Source of the DNA: Eudorina sp. 2006-703-Eu-15
Taxonomy: Eukaryota > Chlorophyta > Chlorophyceae > Chlamydomonadales > Volvocaceae
NCBI GenBank assembly: GCA_003117195.1
Contig: BDSI01000060.1
Coordinates: forward strand, 180,001 to 244,000
DNA: 64,000 bases
Direction: 5' to 3'
A model generated the notes under the pieces. It was not told the DNA's origin and searched no databases. It saw only the letters and a program-made list of their open reading frames with translations. Below are positions 63,043 to 64,000 of this stretch, one piece after another. Position 1 is the first letter of the stretch. Each line of letters opens with the position of its first letter. The translations under genes and the position numbers were made by a program.

Positions 63043-64000
63043 TTATTAATTTGCAAGTTCTTAGAACAACGACGGAGATGGCAGACATGGCCAACGTTCA
63101 TTCATTCATACATCGATGGCGTACGTACCGACCGACGACCGATCGACCGACCGGCCATACAGCTATTACAGCCAGCCAGCAGCGATAGCAGCGAGCGAGC
63201 GGCCGTGCGACTATATATGTCCGCCTCGCAGCCGCAGTTATTGATGTATGATGAGGCATCGTTAGACCCATCGATGAAGACATGTTATACATGGTACAGA
63301 CGGAGGATGTGCGGTGATGAAGGACGTACGTAGCGTGCACCGAACCCGCCCGGAGCGAGGGCGCCCGGCCTATCGGGCGGCGCGCGGCTGCTACAGCAGA
63401 GACTGCACACCCAGCCACCGCCACACGCACGTTCATACGTACAAACGTACGGAAGGACGGACCGATGGGCGCGAGGTGCACGTGCAGTTATATATATAAC
63501 TGCACGGTGAATATATTAAACTTATGGGGGCGTTTTTCTTTCCTCATGTTTCGCGTGTCGTATGTGCCGTGTCAAATCGTGTCGTATCCGTGCCGCGTCG
63601 TACAGGCCGTGTCCTACATGCCGTGTCGTACAAGAGCCGTCCGTCGTTCAGTCGTACACCTATTCTGTATGTGGCAGGCCAGGAAGGTCACCGCACCGGC
63701 GGTGCGTTTTCAAAACCATGACACGGTACAGTCGTACAGTCCCTTGCCGCTTTCAAGGTAGGCGAGGCGTGTGCGGGAACTTAGGTACGCACGTTGAGGT
63801 TGCAGCTTTTGAGATTGCGTTTTCAGGGATGCGGTCGCTGCACAGTCGTTGATGCACAGCAGGTTGCGTGGTCGCGGGTTACGTCAGTCTCGGCTGGCAC
63901 CCTTCCGGCTGGCCGCGGCGTATGCTACTGTTCCAGCTGGGGGGGGGGGGTACCGCCAAAATTCTCGACATTTGTCACGACCCTTGCCCATGAGCGGTTT
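63043..64000. other. 3' flank of gene B
   Basis: Shared with copy A up to about 63225, then unique. Around 63543-63655 CGTGTCGTA/CCGTGTCGTAC recurs at irregular spacing, and a 13-nt G run lies near 63940. No further gene is supported. Confidence 0.5.

Overview
The window is nuclear DNA of a green alga, most likely a volvocine (Volvox/Chlamydomonas relative). The signs are GC-rich intron-broken genes, huge hydroxyproline-rich (SPP/PPSP) extracellular proteins, TGTAA polyadenylation motifs, TTTAGGG-like tracts in introns and abundant non-autonomous transposons. All four genes I can support lie on the + strand. Every exon was deduced by reading splice sites and phases by eye.

Layout. (1) 598-3554: the last five exons of a plant-type organellar family-A DNA polymerase. 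(2) 5718-23272: one giant five-exon gene for a roughly 5,140-residue transmembrane hydroxyproline-rich glycoprotein. It has a Gln/Arg-rich N-terminal region, a signal-anchor helix, proline-rich shafts, three small non-proline alpha/beta-looking modules, a C-terminal membrane helix and a roughly 290-residue cytoplasmic tail. (3) 27295-45125, gene A, and 48952-63042, gene B: two tandem, same-direction copies of a 15-exon gene for a secreted multidomain protein. Its order is signal peptide, proline linker, six-Cys EGF-like module, WSC, WSC, fucolectin-like F5/8 (FTP), hinge, six-Cys module, WSC, WSC, FTP. The second half of each protein repeats the first, so a gene-internal duplication was followed by a whole-gene duplication. 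Gene B carries an 8-bp insertion in exon 9 that breaks the splice phase.

The A/B pair works as a natural before/after record. Introns align between the copies, so each lineage-specific insertion has a clean empty site in the other copy. In gene A this exposes a tRNA-derived SINE with a 12-bp target duplication, a 409-bp TRIM with 81-bp LTRs and a 5-bp target duplication, a 506-bp hAT-type MITE with an 8-bp target duplication, non-LTR retrotransposon 3' fragments, a 1.2-kb CTA microsatellite, and a pair of perfect inverted repeats in crossing (pseudoknot-like) order. Gene B has its own 422-bp CTAT array, a 367-389-bp tandem repeat and a long TATTA array.

Functionally the window is dominated by extracellular-matrix or cell-wall type proteins. 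The giant glycoprotein could span membrane and wall. The WSC/FTP proteins carry two kinds of predicted carbohydrate-binding domain and a proline linker, and look like secreted wall lectins. The polymerase gene is an unrelated housekeeping neighbour. The long stretches between genes show no convincing further genes.
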